A DNA stretch of 64,000 nucleotides. It comes from Mesoplasma tabanidae (lineage in GTDB: Bacteria > Bacillota_I > Bacilli_A > Mycoplasmatales > Mycoplasmataceae). Location of the stretch: contig NZ_CP024969.1 of the NCBI RefSeq assembly GCF_002804025.1, positions 372,001 to 436,000 on the forward strand, written 5' to 3'. Of this stretch, positions 46,063 to 58,113 are shown piece after piece. Every line of letters starts with the position of its first letter. The stretch's first letter is position 1. Position numbers and translations under genes: made by a program. The notes under the pieces were generated by a model. The model ran no database searches. It was not told the DNA's origin and was given only the letters and a program-made list of their open reading frames with translations.

Positions 46063-46690
46063 AAAAGAGACATATTTAAAATACTTGGCAACAACTTCAG
46101 GATTATTTTTTTTAAGTACATTATTAATTAAATATTTTGATTTTAAAAAGAATATATTTAATGGAAATTTAACAACTTTATTAATAACAGAAATTATATT
46201 ATTATTAATCGGTGGTATCTTATTAGGTTTTTATTGATTTGTTAAATTTTATGATTTAAAAAAAGAAAAAGAATATGTGATGAGTAAGAAAGAAAAGATT
46301 TACTTTATGTCATCTTTAGGACTTTATGCATTAAGTTTCTTATTAACTCTGATATTTATTATAGTTTCTTATAACATGGTTAATGTAACAGTATTATTTT
46401 TTGTGATGCTTGTAATAATATTATTAGGTTTAATAATAGGATCAGTTTTTGAAATGATAAGTCGTTTAGGATATCAAAGTTATGTAGCAAGAAAAGAATA
46501 TGAACAAACACAAATAATTAAAAAAGAACGTATTAAGAAAATGATTTCTGAAAATGATGAGCTAACAGAAGAAGAAGCTAACGTTATAGTTAACACAAAT
46601 AAAAAAAGAACAAAAGAAGCTGAAGAACTATTAAAAGCTGATGCTGTTAAAAAGAAAAAAGAAAAAGACACTAATCCATTTAAAGATTAA
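46055..46690 (+). CDS. Four-helix membrane protein
   Basis: 211 residues, starting inside the recD2 end. Four hydrophobic segments (about residues 12-25, 43-62, 85-110 and 112-140) are followed by a charged C-terminal tail (EYEQTQIIKKERIKKMI, TEEEANVIVN, KKKKEKDTNPFKD). I recognise no family. Translational coupling to recD2 is likely; functional linkage is not shown. Confidence 0.65.
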
Positions 46691-46700
46691 TGTCTTTTTT
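46662..46700. terminator. Bidirectional terminator
   Basis: AAAAAGACACTAATC pairs with GATTAATGTCTTTTTT (one mismatch) between converging genes. It includes the last codons of the membrane protein gene. Confidence 0.8.
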
Positions 46701-46705
46701 GCTAA

Positions 46706-48733
46706 TTAATTTTTAATACTAATAGCTGAAATAGAATACTTATTTTTTACTATAACAATTTTAATAATAATAGTTTTATTATTTATAATATATTCAAAAG
46801 TATTATGATCTAATTGATTTTCATTAGTTACTTCAACTGAATTAAATTTTGCTTGCATTTGCTTTTTCAGCTCTGCTTGCATTTCTTTAAATTCTTCTGT
46901 TTTAGCATTTAATGCTTCAAATAAACCATTGCTTCCTTTTGTGTCATTTAATATTTTGTTTAAATAATCAAAGAATGAACCATTTTTAATAAAAGCTTCT
47001 TCGCCTTTTTTTGATGGTCTAATGTATCCTAATTTTGTTATCAACTCTTTAGGATTTTCTTGTGCTACTTTAACAACACCCTGTAATTGGTTAACTAAAT
47101 TACCAATATTATTAAAATCTAATTTTAAAGGATCATTCTCATTTGTTGTTGTTAAGTCAGTTAAGCGACTTAAAAATGTTTTAATAGTATAATTTCCACT
47201 AATAGGGAATCCTAAAACATTAATTGTTTTATTTTCATTAAACTTTTTGTCCATTAGTGATTTTAATAAACTATTTCAAGTTACATCTCATGGGTTTATT
47301 AAAACACCTTGATCCATTAGGCTATTAATTAAATTAGCTGTCTTTTCATCAATTGTTCCTAGTGAAACTGCAACCTTTAATGCTGTTGTAATTAATGGTT
47401 TAATTATTTTTTCACTTAGATTTCCAACAATATTGTTATTTGAACTTATTAGACCTAAACCTCCAACAAGCATACTACCAATTGGTTTTTCTGGCGTTGA
47501 AGTACCATTTAACAGTGCTTTAAATACTCCGCTTAAACCAATATCACTATAATTTTTATTAGTAAAATTTGAAATAAACCCATCTATGTCTGGAATTGGA
47601 ATGATTCCACCACCATCAATTCGTTTATAATTTTGTTGACCTCTAAATAAAAATTGCAATAAGTTTTGTAACTCATTACCAGTTTCTTCACTAACTGCTT
47701 TATTCAAATATCTTATTAGGTTTTTGACGTCTATTTCATTTTTTATATTAGAATATTTTGTGCTTCTGATAGCTTGTAATTCTTTTCATGTAAGAGTGTT
47801 AATTGTAGTAGGATTACTATCAATTACTAGTAGTCTTTGAGTTGCAAAATTATTTAAGTAAATAATCATAATTCTTGCAAAATTTATTATTCCACATAAA
47901 GCATCTCAATTATCAACTATGTTTAAATTTATGTTAGATTGCTTTGGAAGGTCTTGCATTGCTAAAACAACACCATTTAATGCTGGGTCTCTTCATTGAG
48001 TTGCTTCATTAGCTGTTGAATTTTTATATCTTTCATCTTTGTTCGCAAAAACATTTAAAGCATTTCCAAAATCAACAATAGCTGAATTTAAAGTTTGTTC
48101 AATTGTATAATTTTTATATTTAGATTGTGAAGGATTTAAAGCTTCAGCTAATTTTTTAATATTAGCATCTGGTAATAAAGCCGCTGCATAATCTAGTATT
48201 CCCTGTTCTGAAATAATTTGAGGCATTATATTTATTCCTAAATCAGCTAAATATAAAAGCATTTCAAGTATTTGACCTTTAGTTATAAAAGAAATTAAAG
48301 TTGGATAAATATTTGATAAGTTCATCAATAAATTAGGATCTTTTGGAGTTTGTCCTGATGTTATTTCTATTTTACTTTTATCTTTTAATTTACTGTTTAT
48401 TAGTTGATAACCAAAATAAACTGACTGAATATCAGAGATACGTGAAGTATTATCAATCCCATTTTGTCCAGAAGCCTCAGCAGTTTTATCTAGTTCTTTA
48501 ATTCACTTATTTTTAACCATATTTTGATAAACATAATTAAAATCATATTTTGTTGATTCACTAGAGTTTAAATAATAAACTTTAGAGACTTGCTTTAATA
48601 AAATATTTATATCTTGTTCATTATAAAGAGCTGCTTTTTTTGTAGGTGGTTGTATTTGTGCGCATGCAATAACTGATACTGAAGCTGATGCTGTTAATGT
48701 AATAGCAGAAAGCAATGAAACTAGTTTTTTCAT
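46706..48733 (-). CDS. MOLPALP-like family lipoprotein
   Basis: 675 residues. The signal peptide MKKLVSLLSAITLTASASVS ends in the lipobox VIAC (Cys24). The body contains long amphipathic helical stretches with several Asn/Leu-rich repeats (NLLMNLSNIYPTLISFI, LLPDANIKKLAEAL, LGFPISGNYTIKTFLSRL), resembling the Mollicutes MOLPALP lipoproteins. The start is preceded by GAGGAG. The upstream SGNH lipase frame runs 13 bases into this gene, so translation is coupled. It is the last gene of a three-gene operon of membrane protein, SGNH lipase and this lipoprotein. The family name is from resemblance only. Confidence 0.7.
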
Positions 48734-50048
48734 TTTTTACTCAACTCCTCTGCATGACCTAAAAGAATATCAGAAACTAATCGATGAACTTCTTTAGTTG
48801 GGTGAACAAAATCAGTAAAGAAATAATTTTTCATTGCTTGATCACGATCTGAAATTCTACTTTTATCTCTAGTTGCTGAAATGGTTATATCTAAAGTATT
48901 TTTTGCTCCAAATATAATATCACCTTTAAATTCGTTAATAACTTGACTAACGTTTTGCAATAAATCAACATTAGGATCAGTATTAAAAGTTATTTTTTCA
49001 TTATTTAATTTAACTTCAATTGCTTGTCCATTACTGTATGCTTCTTCAATGATTGCATTTTTGTTGTCTTCACCTAGAGAATCTTTAAACTGACTTACAA
49101 GTTCATCGGTTTTATTGAATAAATCATATAATTCGATTGAGCCAGGGTAATATTGTTCAACTTCTTTTAAAACGTTATTTATTTTTGAATAATATTCATT
49201 ACAAATATTAATAATAAATTCAGCTTTTGCTTTAGCTTTTTCATGTTCTTCAGATTGAATTGTTTGATCATTTGCTTTATTAAAAATATCACGATATCTT
49301 GGTGGAAAATCCATTCTTGGTGGAGTCATGAAAATAATATTTTTAACTCCATTATTTAAAAGATTAAATAATCCTGTTCTTACTCTATCAATACTGTCTT
49401 TCATAAATTCAGCTTGTTTAGCTTCGTTTCCATCAAATCCAATTAATGAAAATAAATCATTTCCTCCAATTTCAAAGAAAACTAAATCATTATTATTAAT
49501 TTTATGTTGAGATAAAATAATGCTTCTGTTTGTCTATCAATTGTTGCATCGTTTAATAATATACCTGTTGGTAAATCAAGTTTAGCAGCAGTAGCTCCTC
49601 CAACTGAATAATTTTTACCATAATTGCTTTCTTCTTTTTTAGACAAAAAGTTACTTGGTTTCATTTCTCCAAAACCTAGTTTTTCTGAAAGAATTGTTCC
49701 AGCAGTCATACCATTACTAAATGCTGAATGATGAACACCTTTACTTGTTTCATATCCATAAGCACCAGATAAACTAATATTAATATCAACCATTGAATTT
49801 GCAAATTTTGTTTTAACTAAATTTGTAATTCCATCTGTATCACTTAAGCTATCACCAACAATATAAAAATTAGTAAAGCCATATTTACCTGGTTGACTAT
49901 CATCAATTGCTTTTGATTTATCAATACCTTTACCAATTAATAATGGATTATTACGCATTGATTCTTCAGTTTCACCACAACTAACTACACTAGTAATAAC
50001 TGGTGTGATTAATGCAGTTGCTGCTAAAATTGCTAATAATTTTTTCAT
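48721..50048 (-). pseudogene. SGNH/GDSL lipase-like lipoprotein, split by one frameshift
   Basis: The lipobox is VVSC (Cys24). The SGNH blocks are YIVGDSLSDTDG (Ser67), the Gly of SLSGAYGY, FEIGGNDLF and DFVHPTKEVH, a complete set of catalytic elements. The frame is lost near 49514-49517: after RQTEALF the sequence continues in another frame as SQHKINNNDLVFFEIGGND, as if one T were missing from a run (TTATTTTATCTC on the coding strand). Everything else is intact. It could be a pseudogene, a phase-variable gene or a sequencing error. With UGA as Trp the frame ends at TAG 48721-48723, past the start of the next gene. The enzyme would hydrolyse esters at the cell surface. Confidence 0.8.
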
Positions 50049-50049
50049 A

Positions 50050-50970
50050 TTATTCACCTGTGCCTTCTTGAGCTTCAGTTTTTTCTCATTTTTTATATTT
50101 TCAGATTCCTATTCCTAAACCAGTAGGAGTTAATACAACAGCTGATAGCATAATAATAAAAGTTGCTTGTGCCATTGTTAGACCTCTTGTAAAGTTAGGG
50201 TGATATAAATCATCAATAGTTACATAATCAGCAACGTCATCAACTTTAAGATTTTTATTCATAAATGGGTTTTGTAAAGTTTGAATGTTAATTGCGTATT
50301 TAATTGAATCAATTTGCTGGTTTAAAAACCAAACTTTATTATTTACAAGTTTTGTTCCTGGTGATTGTTTAACTTTAATTCCTGTTAAACCAGGACCAGT
50401 GCTTTGAATTAGTTCCTCATATTCATCTTGATCTCAAATAGATTGTTGTTTAATTGCATTTTGTCTTAAATCACTTGAAAACATCTCTTTAATACCATTT
50501 TTATGGAATATTCATTGAGTTCCAGTATTAACATAACCATATGATTGAAATTCTGATGCAATTGCTTGATCAAATTTAATAATATCCATTGCTATATCAT
50601 AAAAGTCGATTTCTTGTTTTTGATCAATAATAGGTTGTCATTTATTAGTAAATCATTGGTTTGAAAAATCAGTATATAAAGGTGTAAACTTTTCTTTTTC
50701 TTGTGCATTGAATGAATCAATTGTAGATATTGCATCAGCTATATATGAATTTTTAATTACATTGTTCATAATGGGTTTATATAATGGGCTTGATGGATCT
50801 AAAACATATTTATTTTTAGGCATTATAATTTTTAATTGGTTTTTAACAGAAGTAATAAATCTAATTGATTCAATTCCAACTCCAGGTATTGTTGAAGCAA
50901 CAGCTACAACTCCATATAAAGAAGACAACACAATAAGTGTTATTCCTTGTTTTTTAAGTCCAAACTTCAT
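50050..50970 (-). CDS. Membrane protein preceding the SGNH lipase
   Basis: 306 residues with one N-terminal hydrophobic segment (about residues 10-30, GITLIVLSSLYGVVAVAS) and one near the C-terminus (TMAQATFIIMLSAVVLTPTGL), enclosing a large outside domain. The start follows AGGAGAC. The stop codon is one base from the SGNH lipase start, so the genes are coupled. The family is not recognised. The conserved order with an SGNH lipase and a MOLPALP-like lipoprotein suggests a shared surface complex. Confidence 0.7.
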
Positions 50971-51026
50971 AAAATGTCTCCTAAATTATTTATTTTGTTT
51001 CTTTTAATATTAAGTATGATTATACA

Positions 51027-52139
51027 TTAAATAATTATGTTTTCAAAACTTTGTTGCTTTATCAACTTATCTTTTTCAATTAAATTTGCTACTCCAATAC
51101 CTATTAATGATATTGATTCCCCATCGTAGATATCATCTAAAATAACCTTTACTGTTGAATATATTTTTTCTAAATTATCAGTGTGTTCTATAAAAGTTTC
51201 ACTATATGACTTTCGCTTTTTATGCTCTTTTTTATCAAAATTTATTTCTTGGTTATAAAACTTTATTGATAATGAAACAGTTTTTGCAAGTACATCATTG
51301 TTTTTCATTCTTATAACTACTTTTTCAGCTAAACCAAATAAAACTTCCTCAATGTCTTCAATTGACATATTTCTTTTTTCAAAAGTTTTTTCTTTAGAAA
51401 TTGATTTCATTGATGTATCTCAATAAGCTATTTCGTTATTTTTTATTCCATTTAATTTTTGATACATTTTTTGTCCCACCAATCCAAATGTATTTTCAAT
51501 AACTTTTTCATCAAGTTTAATAAAGTCATTAACAGTTTTGACTTCTAGTTTTTTCATTTTTTCTAATGATGAAGTTCCAACTCCAATAACGTCTTTGATT
51601 GGCTTGTTTCAAATTAATGTTTTGTAATTTTCTTTAGTTATAATAGTTATTCCATTTGGTTTTTTCATGTCACTGCCCATTTTTGCAAATAATCTAGTAA
51701 AGCTAACACCAATGCTGCATGTTAAACCTGTTTCTTGATAAACTGCAGTTTGAATAGCTAAACTAAGATTTTTAACATTACCATATTTTTTTCAAATGTT
51801 AGTAGCATCAATAAAGCATTCATCTATTCCTAGTATCTCAACTTTATAAGTAAACTGATCTTTAATTAAGTTAAAAATTCTTTCACTATATTCTTCATAT
51901 AAATCTCTATTACCTTCTTTTATTATTAATTCTCCATAAGCTAATTTTTTAGCTTCAAAAATAGGTGTACCAGCTTTTATCCCATATTTTCTAGCATCAT
52001 ATGAAGCAGCAACAATAATGCTTTTATCATTATTACGTGCAACAACAACTGGCTTATTTTTCAAAGTTTTATCATGTGCTTGTTCACAGCTTGCAAAAAA
52101 AGCATCCATATCAAGATGCAAAATTACTTTTTGATTCAT
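51027..52139 (-). CDS. dinB: Y-family DNA polymerase IV
   Basis: 370 residues. The catalytic carboxylates lie in ILHLDMDAFFASCEQ (Asp10) and LGIDECFID (about 107). SYDARKYGIKAG is the Y-family finger motif, and TCSIGVSFTRLFAKM and WNKPIKDVIGVGTSS (palm to helix-hairpin-helix) follow. The C-terminal little-finger domain ends with IGIGVANLIEKDKL. The start is preceded by AAAGGGAGG. It performs error-prone lesion bypass. It lies downstream of tlyA on the same strand and is probably co-transcribed with it. Confidence 0.92.
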
Positions 52140-52155
52140 GTGGATGCCTCCCTTT

Positions 52156-52959
52156 TTAAGTTAAATATTTTCAAGATTGATTAACAACCTTATTCAATTC
52201 TTCTTCTTTTCATTTTTTTTGATTTTCTGTTTTAGTTAAAAAACCTAAATACTCAATATTCTGCTTTTTATTACCAACAATTGGTGAATAAGTGAGTCTA
52301 TCTACTGAGAAACCATTTTGTTTAGCATAATGTATAAAATTCTTAATAACTTGTAGATGAGTTGATTTTAAATTTACTTTGCCATTTTTAGCTAACTCAT
52401 TTCCTGCTTCAAATTCAGGTTTAATTAACATAACACCATATGTTTGCTCTTTAATTAAATTATTTAATGCAGGCAAGATTTTGTCTACTGAAATGAAACT
52501 CACATCACAACAAAAGAAGTCAATTGTTTGATCAAAATCTTCTGGTTTTGCATATCTAAAATTATATTTTTGCATATCTTTTACTAAAGGATTATTTTTT
52601 AAAGAAAAATCTAGTTGATCAGTTCCTACATCAACTGCATACACTAAACTTGCTTTATTTTCTAAACAGACTTCTGTGAAACCACCAGTTGATGCTCCTA
52701 TATCTAAACAAACTTTATTATTTAAGTCTATTTTTCAATCTTTAATTGTTTTTTCAAGTTTTAATCCTGCTCTTGAGACAAAAGTACTTTGCTTTAATTT
52801 GATTTCTATTAAATCTGTTTCATTAACCATAAAACCAGCTTTTGTAATTAAATTATTATTTACGTATACTTCTTTTCTATTAACTATTTGTTCTTTTGCT
52901 TTGCTTCTTGTAGAAACTAAATTCTTTTCTACAAGTACTTCATCTAAACGTTTTTTCAT
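52156..52959 (-). CDS. tlyA: TlyA family rRNA methyltransferase / hemolysin A
   Basis: 267 residues. An N-terminal S4 RNA-binding domain (KKRLDEVLVEKNLVSTRSKAKEQI) is followed by FVSRAGLKLEK and the SAM-binding motif CLDIGASTGGFT (about 82-93), then DVGTDQLDF and DVSFISVDKILP. TlyA proteins methylate ribose in 16S and 23S rRNA in other bacteria; the hemolysin name is historic. The ATG overlaps the xseB stop by one base, and dinB follows 17 bases later. Confidence 0.9.
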
Positions 52960-53165
52960 TAATTAAATTCTTCGATTTTATTTTCTTCTAAAACTTTGTT
53001 AATAGTGCCTTTGTATTCAGTTAGCTTTTCTTTTGCTAATTGAATTCTTCTAATATTTTCTTCAAATATTTTCATTGCTTCTTCCATTGATATTTCACTT
53101 GAAGATAATTTTAAAGTTGCTTCTTTTAATTCAGTAATTAACTGATCGTATGTTTTATTTTCCAT
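52959..53165 (-). CDS. xseB: Exodeoxyribonuclease VII small subunit
   Basis: 68 residues, the usual size. [20 protein letters not shown] then [23 protein letters not shown] is the XseB helical pattern. It forms the complex with XseA. It overlaps the 3' end of xseA by 11 bases and the tlyA start by one base. Confidence 0.9.
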   Translation of the reverse strand: MENKTYDQLITELKEATLKLSSSEISMEEAMKIFEENIRRIQLAKEKLTEYKGTINKVLEENKIEEFN

Positions 53166-54369
53166 TTTTCTTTACTCCTTTAATAATAGTTTCAATTTCT
53201 CCATCTTTTAAGACTAATTTCAGTTCTTGATTTATAGCCACTTTATCAATTGAATTAATTATTTGCTTATCTTTACCCATAATTAGTCCAAATCCCTTAT
53301 CCATAGGCTTTTTAGGGTCTAATAATGCTGTTTTTGATTCAATGTTTTCAATAAACATTTCATTTCTAGTAATAATATTTTTTATATTATTAATAAAACT
53401 CTTTTTAATATAGTTTAAATCTAGTAATTGTATATCATATTTATTATTAATTTTTAAAACATTTTGCTTTTTCAATTCTTCTAATTTTAATTGTTGATTA
53501 TTATAAACATTTTTAAATATTCGAATTTGATTTTCATAGTTATACGCTAATTCTTTTAAAAGTTCTTCAGTACTAATTGATGCTAATTCAGCAGCAGCTG
53601 TTGGTGTTGCTGCTCTTAAATCAGCAACATAATCACTTAATGTGACATCTGGTTCATGCCCAACAGCACTTATAACTGGAATTGATGAATCAACAATTGC
53701 TTTTAAAACTTCCATTTCATTAAAAGTTCATAAGTCTTCATAACTTCCACCACCGCGACCAACAATTAAAATATCTAATTTAGGTTCAAATAGGTTAGCT
53801 TGTTGTATTTTTTTAGCTATATCAAACTGGGCAGTCTCACCTTGAACCATTGTTGGAAATAAGTAAATGTTAACTGAAGGCATTCTTCTTTTTAAAGTTG
53901 TAATCAAATCTTTAATAGCAGCACCAGAATCAGTTGTAACTAAACCAATATTTTTAGCAAATCGATTAATAGGTTTTTTTCTTGATTCATCTATTCAACC
54001 TAAAGCTGTTATTTCTTTTAGACGTTCTTCAAAAATTGCTTGAAGATCACCTTTTCCCTCAACACTCACATCAACTGCTTCAAAACTAACTCTTCCATTT
54101 GGTACATAATATGTTAATCTTCCATAACATGTTATTTCCATTCCTTCTTTTACATTTAAATTTGTAAGTTTATGTGCATTACTTTTTCATATCATTGCAC
54201 CTATAGTACTTTGATTATCTTTTAAAGAAAAATATACATGTCCTGATTTGTTAAAAGTTAGGTTACCTACTTCTCCTCTGACATATATATTTTTAAAATA
54301 ATTACTACCTTCAATTGCTTCTTTAAAAATTTGACTTATTTCAGCTACTGAAAATATTTTGTTTTCCAT
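53155..54369 (-). CDS. xseA: Exodeoxyribonuclease VII large subunit
   Basis: 404 residues. An N-terminal OB-fold ([21 protein letters not shown]) is followed by the catalytic region [33 protein letters not shown] and [29 protein letters not shown], which are the signature motifs, and then a long coiled-coil segment that binds XseB. It degrades single-stranded DNA. It overlaps nusB by one base and xseB by 11 bases, so nusB-xseA-xseB-tlyA-dinB form one operon. Confidence 0.93.
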
Positions 54370-54773
54370 TATAGTTTTATAACCTTATCTAAACATGCAT
54401 TTACAAACTTGTAATCAAAATCAACTTCATTTTCTTTCACTAAATTAACTAATTCATTAATAGTTACAGCTTTTGGAGTTGGAGTAAAGATAATTTCATA
54501 AGTACCAACAATTAAAATTGATTGAATATATGTTGGTATTCTATTTCATTTTCAATTTTCACTTAAATGTTTTTCAATTTCATTTTTCAGATCTGAAAGT
54601 TTTTCAGCGATATTATTTGCTATTAAAGTTGTTTCAACATCTAATTTTTCTTGTGTTTCATCTAGTATATCTTGTTTAATATAATTAACATCATTATTCA
54701 TTAATAAATATCTATAAAACATTTGTACTAAATATGTACGTCTTTTTACCATACTTAATTTTTGTTCACTCAT
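54369..54773 (-). CDS. nusB: Transcription antitermination factor NusB
   Basis: 134 residues. KRRTYLVQMFYRYLLMN at the N-terminus and the C-terminal half (IPTYIQSILIVGTYEI, TPKAVTINELVNLVKEN, VNACLDKVIKL) give the NusB fold. The internal hallmark for start and length is good. It binds boxA RNA with NusE in rRNA transcription. The start is preceded by AAGGTG. It opens the operon with xseA. Confidence 0.85.
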
Positions 54774-54812
54774 AATATCACCTTCCCTACTTTTATTTTA
54801 TTATCTCATATT

Positions 54813-55694
54813 TTACTTAACTTTTTTGGAAAAATTTTTATTAATTAAGTTTTCAATTTCTTCTTTATATGGAGGTTTATCTTCTACATAAGGTGTTTCT
54901 AAAATTTTTGGAATATCAATATATTCTTCATCTCAAAGTACTTTTAAAAGATTATCAAATCCTATATAACCATAACCGATATTTTCATGTCTGTCCTTAT
55001 GTGCTAATAACGGATTTTTTGAATCATTTAAATGAAAACAAATTACTTTTTCTTTTCCGATTGTATTATTAATTTCTTGCTTTATTGAATCTCAATCATT
55101 AAAGTCATATCCTGCATCATGCATATGACATGTATCTAAACAAACAGCCACTTTATTTGGTTCATCAACATTATCAATAACGTATTTAAAATCATTTAAT
55201 GATAAACCAACTTCAGTACCTTTGCCAGCCATTGTTTCTAATGCTATTATTACATTATTTTGACTTGAAGCAACAGCATTTAATCCCTTAACTAGAGCAT
55301 TTAATGCATCATTATAATTGCCTTTTAATCTAGCACCTGGATGTAAAACTAAAATCTTCACTCCAATATCTTCACAACGTTTGATTTCTTGTTTTAAAAA
55401 ATCAACTCCAAAATCTCAAGTAGTTTGATTAACAGGATTTGAAATATTGATTATATAAGGAGCGTGAACAACTAAATGATCTTTATTAATATTATTTTGC
55501 ACTAATAGCTGGTTAAATTCTTCAATATGTAATTTATCAGTTGCTGTACGTATAGAATTTTGAGGTGCGCCTGTATAAAACATGAAGGTATTAGCTTCAT
55601 AGCTCAATGCTTCATTTACACTTCCTATTAAATATTCACCATGCTTATTTGATTTGCTCATTCCAACATGACTACCTAAGATTGGTTTTTTCAT
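54813..55694 (-). CDS. nfo: Endonuclease IV
   Basis: 293 residues. The zinc-binding AP endonuclease motifs are in order: [56 protein letters not shown] and [20 protein letters not shown]. It cleaves DNA at abasic sites. It starts just downstream of ribF, its ATG 5 bases after the ribF stop, suggesting co-transcription. Confidence 0.93.
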
Positions 55695-55698
55695 TTTT

Positions 55699-56523
55699 TT
55701 ATTCTCCTTTAAAATAATTTATTGCGTATTGTTTATCTTTGTTTAATAATTCTTTTAATTCTTCTAAACTGTTTACTTTAATACTTTCACGAATGAAATC
55801 TATAATTTCAATATCGATCCCTCATCCATAAATATCCTGGTCAAAATCTAAAAGATGACTTTCAAATACATTAATACCATTTTTATTAGTTCAATAAGCG
55901 CTAATACTTGGATATGTTTTATCATCATTAGGTAGTTTAGTTGTTGTTAAATAAACAGCTTCTTTTAAAATTAATTCATCATTAATAATAATATTTGCTG
56001 TAGGGTAATTAATTGTTCTTCCAATGTGATTTCCATGTTCTACAAAACCTTTAAAACCAAAGTTAAATCCATTAAGTTTTTTATATTCTTTTATTTTTCC
56101 TTGTTTTAAAAAAACTTCACTTTTTTTAATGTCATCATTAAGTTTAAAATCATACTCAACAACCTGTTTTTGATCAAAAGCAGCATTAATTTTTTTTAAA
56201 TCTGAGTTATTACTTAGTACATAAACTTTTTTAATATTTAAATCTTGTTTTATTCTTTCATAGTTATATTCTTGACTAAAAGAGTGTCATAAAACAACTT
56301 CACAATCTAATTCACTAGCTTTTTGTTCTATTCCTTTATTAGAAATAATATTCTTAAAATTACTTGTTTCTTTTTGAATTAAAATTACTTTTAAATTGTC
56401 TTTTTTTGCTTTTTCAATTAAATTTGTCTCATTTTTATCCCACTTATCAAATTCTGCAAAAACAGCTACCGTTTTAGGTTGATTTCAAAGCATCATTAGC
56501 ATTTCATTATAATGTATAGTCAT
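55699..56523 (-). CDS. ribF: RibF-like riboflavin kinase with degenerate FAD-synthetase domain
   Basis: 274 residues, starting after AAAAGGAGA. The C-terminal riboflavin kinase domain is well conserved: FKGFVEHGNHIGRTINYPTANI, NVFESHLLDFDQDIYG and IIDFIRESIKVNSLEEL. The N-terminal half corresponds to the FMN adenylyltransferase domain, but the expected FDGxHxGH nucleotide-binding signature reads FDKWDKNE. It therefore probably phosphorylates riboflavin to FMN and cannot, or only poorly, make FAD. The loss of HxGH is seen directly; the consequence is inferred. Confidence 0.8.
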
Positions 56524-56650
56524 TTTTATCTCCTTTTCACTTATTACGAATTAATTTAATTATATTTGTAAAAATCTAATTAATGTTTAATAAATTGTTA
56601 ATTTATTTCTATTTTAGATTATAATTATAAAATGTGAAAAGGAGAAATTT

Positions 56651-57661
56651 ATGGCTGAAAAAAAACAAGCTAAAAGTAAAATTAAAATTGTCAAACCGCT
56701 AAAAAAAGAAGTCAAACAAACTAAAGAGTTACTTTCTGATTTAAATAGTAAAATTAACAATAGTGAAGTTTCTGAAAAAGAAAAAAGATTAACTTTAATC
56801 AAAACTCATAAAAAAATTACAAATCTTTTACTACAAACAATACCATATTTACTATTCTTATTTATATTGGATGTTTTTATGTTAAGCGTAATTACAATAT
56901 TATTTGTTCTTTCAGCGTTTGTACTTGAAGAAACATCAGCAGCTGTTGTTAGATATATATTATTGGGTATATCAGCATTCATGCTTGCAAAATTTACATA
57001 TATGAACTGATTTTCAAAAAACTTATATTTTAAAAAGATTATTGTATTTAAATATAAGTCAAAAGTTGATAGACAAAAGTTTAAAGCAGTTAGAGAAATT
57101 TCATTTACACCAATATGATTCTTAATTTTCTTTGTTGCTTCAAATTTTTATATAACTATTTTAGTAAACTTTGAAATTCAACAAAATTTTGTTTCAAATC
57201 AAGATAATTCTGTTTTAATTTGAGCTGTTCTAAGAACAACTATTGATATGATGCTTCTTCCATCATTCTTAAACTCATTTAACAAAATTGCTGATAGATC
57301 TAAAGCAATTGATGCAAACTATGTTAAATTGATTAAAGACCAATACTTCTCAAATAAATCTCTATTTGAAGATGTAGAGTTTGAAGAAAACTATTTAAAC
57401 TTAAAATTTAGTAAAAATAATATTACTTCAAAAAACGGATTATTTATCTTAGTTAATAAAGATGATTTAACTAGACCAGATCAAGGCAGAATGATTGAAA
57501 TTAATAATGAAATATTAGATCGCTATAAAGAAATTTGAGAGAGTTATGTTGATTTACTTGAAAATAGAATGAAAGCTAAATTCAATAAAGCAACTGTTCA
57601 TAAACTTTTCTGATTGGAAAGAATTTATGACACAATTTTCTTAGACTTATTTGAAATTTAG
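56651..57661 (+). CDS. Membrane protein of unknown function
   Basis: 336 residues, starting after AAAAGGAG. A basic N-terminus with a short coiled coil (about residues 15-50) is followed by hydrophobic segments at about 58-85, 88-112, 155-175 (WFLIFFVASNFYITILV) and 190-210. The rest is soluble and ends LERIYDTIFLDLFEI. No family is recognised. A strong bidirectional terminator follows. Confidence 0.65.
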
Positions 57662-57671
57662 TATGCAAAAT

Positions 57672-57703
57672 AAAAAACCTTATGTTGGTTCATAAGGTTT
57701 TTT
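57672..57703. terminator. Bidirectional terminator
   Basis: Perfect stem AAAAAACCTTATG-TTGGTT-CATAAGGTTTTTT between converging genes. Confidence 0.9.
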
Positions 57704-58010
57704 ATTTTTTATCTTCTATTAATTTTTCATTATAAATAACTTGAAATTCGTTACGTGCTATTTTTTCTTTAATAGGTAAGACTTGGTTTAAATATTTAGG
57801 GTTTGTTTTTCTTCCAGCCATTAAAGCGTTGTAAATAACTCAACCTAAAATGGGTATGAATCATAATAATCTCAATCAACCAGCAGTTCTACTATCAATT
57901 TTACTTACTTGTTTGTAAAATTCCTTGTTGTCTACTTTTAGTTGAGCATTTTGTTTTACTAGTTCTTCAACTGTTAAGTCTAAGTTTCTTTTTAATATTT
58001 GTTCACTCAT
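57702..58010 (-). CDS. Small membrane protein
   Basis: 102 residues. The N-terminal charged helix MSEQILKRNLDLTVEEL is followed by one hydrophobic segment (about residues 44-62, WLRLLWFIPILGWVIYNAL) and a Lys-rich end. It has its own terminator and a ribosome binding site (AGGAGAAAC). No function is assigned. Confidence 0.6.
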
Positions 58011-58113
58011 AGTTTCTCCTATATATTCAGTAATTTAACTACAATAAATTTTAACACAAAAAACTAATATACTATTTGATATAATAAATTTGTTATTGAA
58101 AGGATTTGATTAA

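Noticed and set aside
50708-51007. Plus-strand frame of about 99 codons opposite the membrane protein gene
   Set aside because: Antisense shadow of the membrane protein at 50050-50970.
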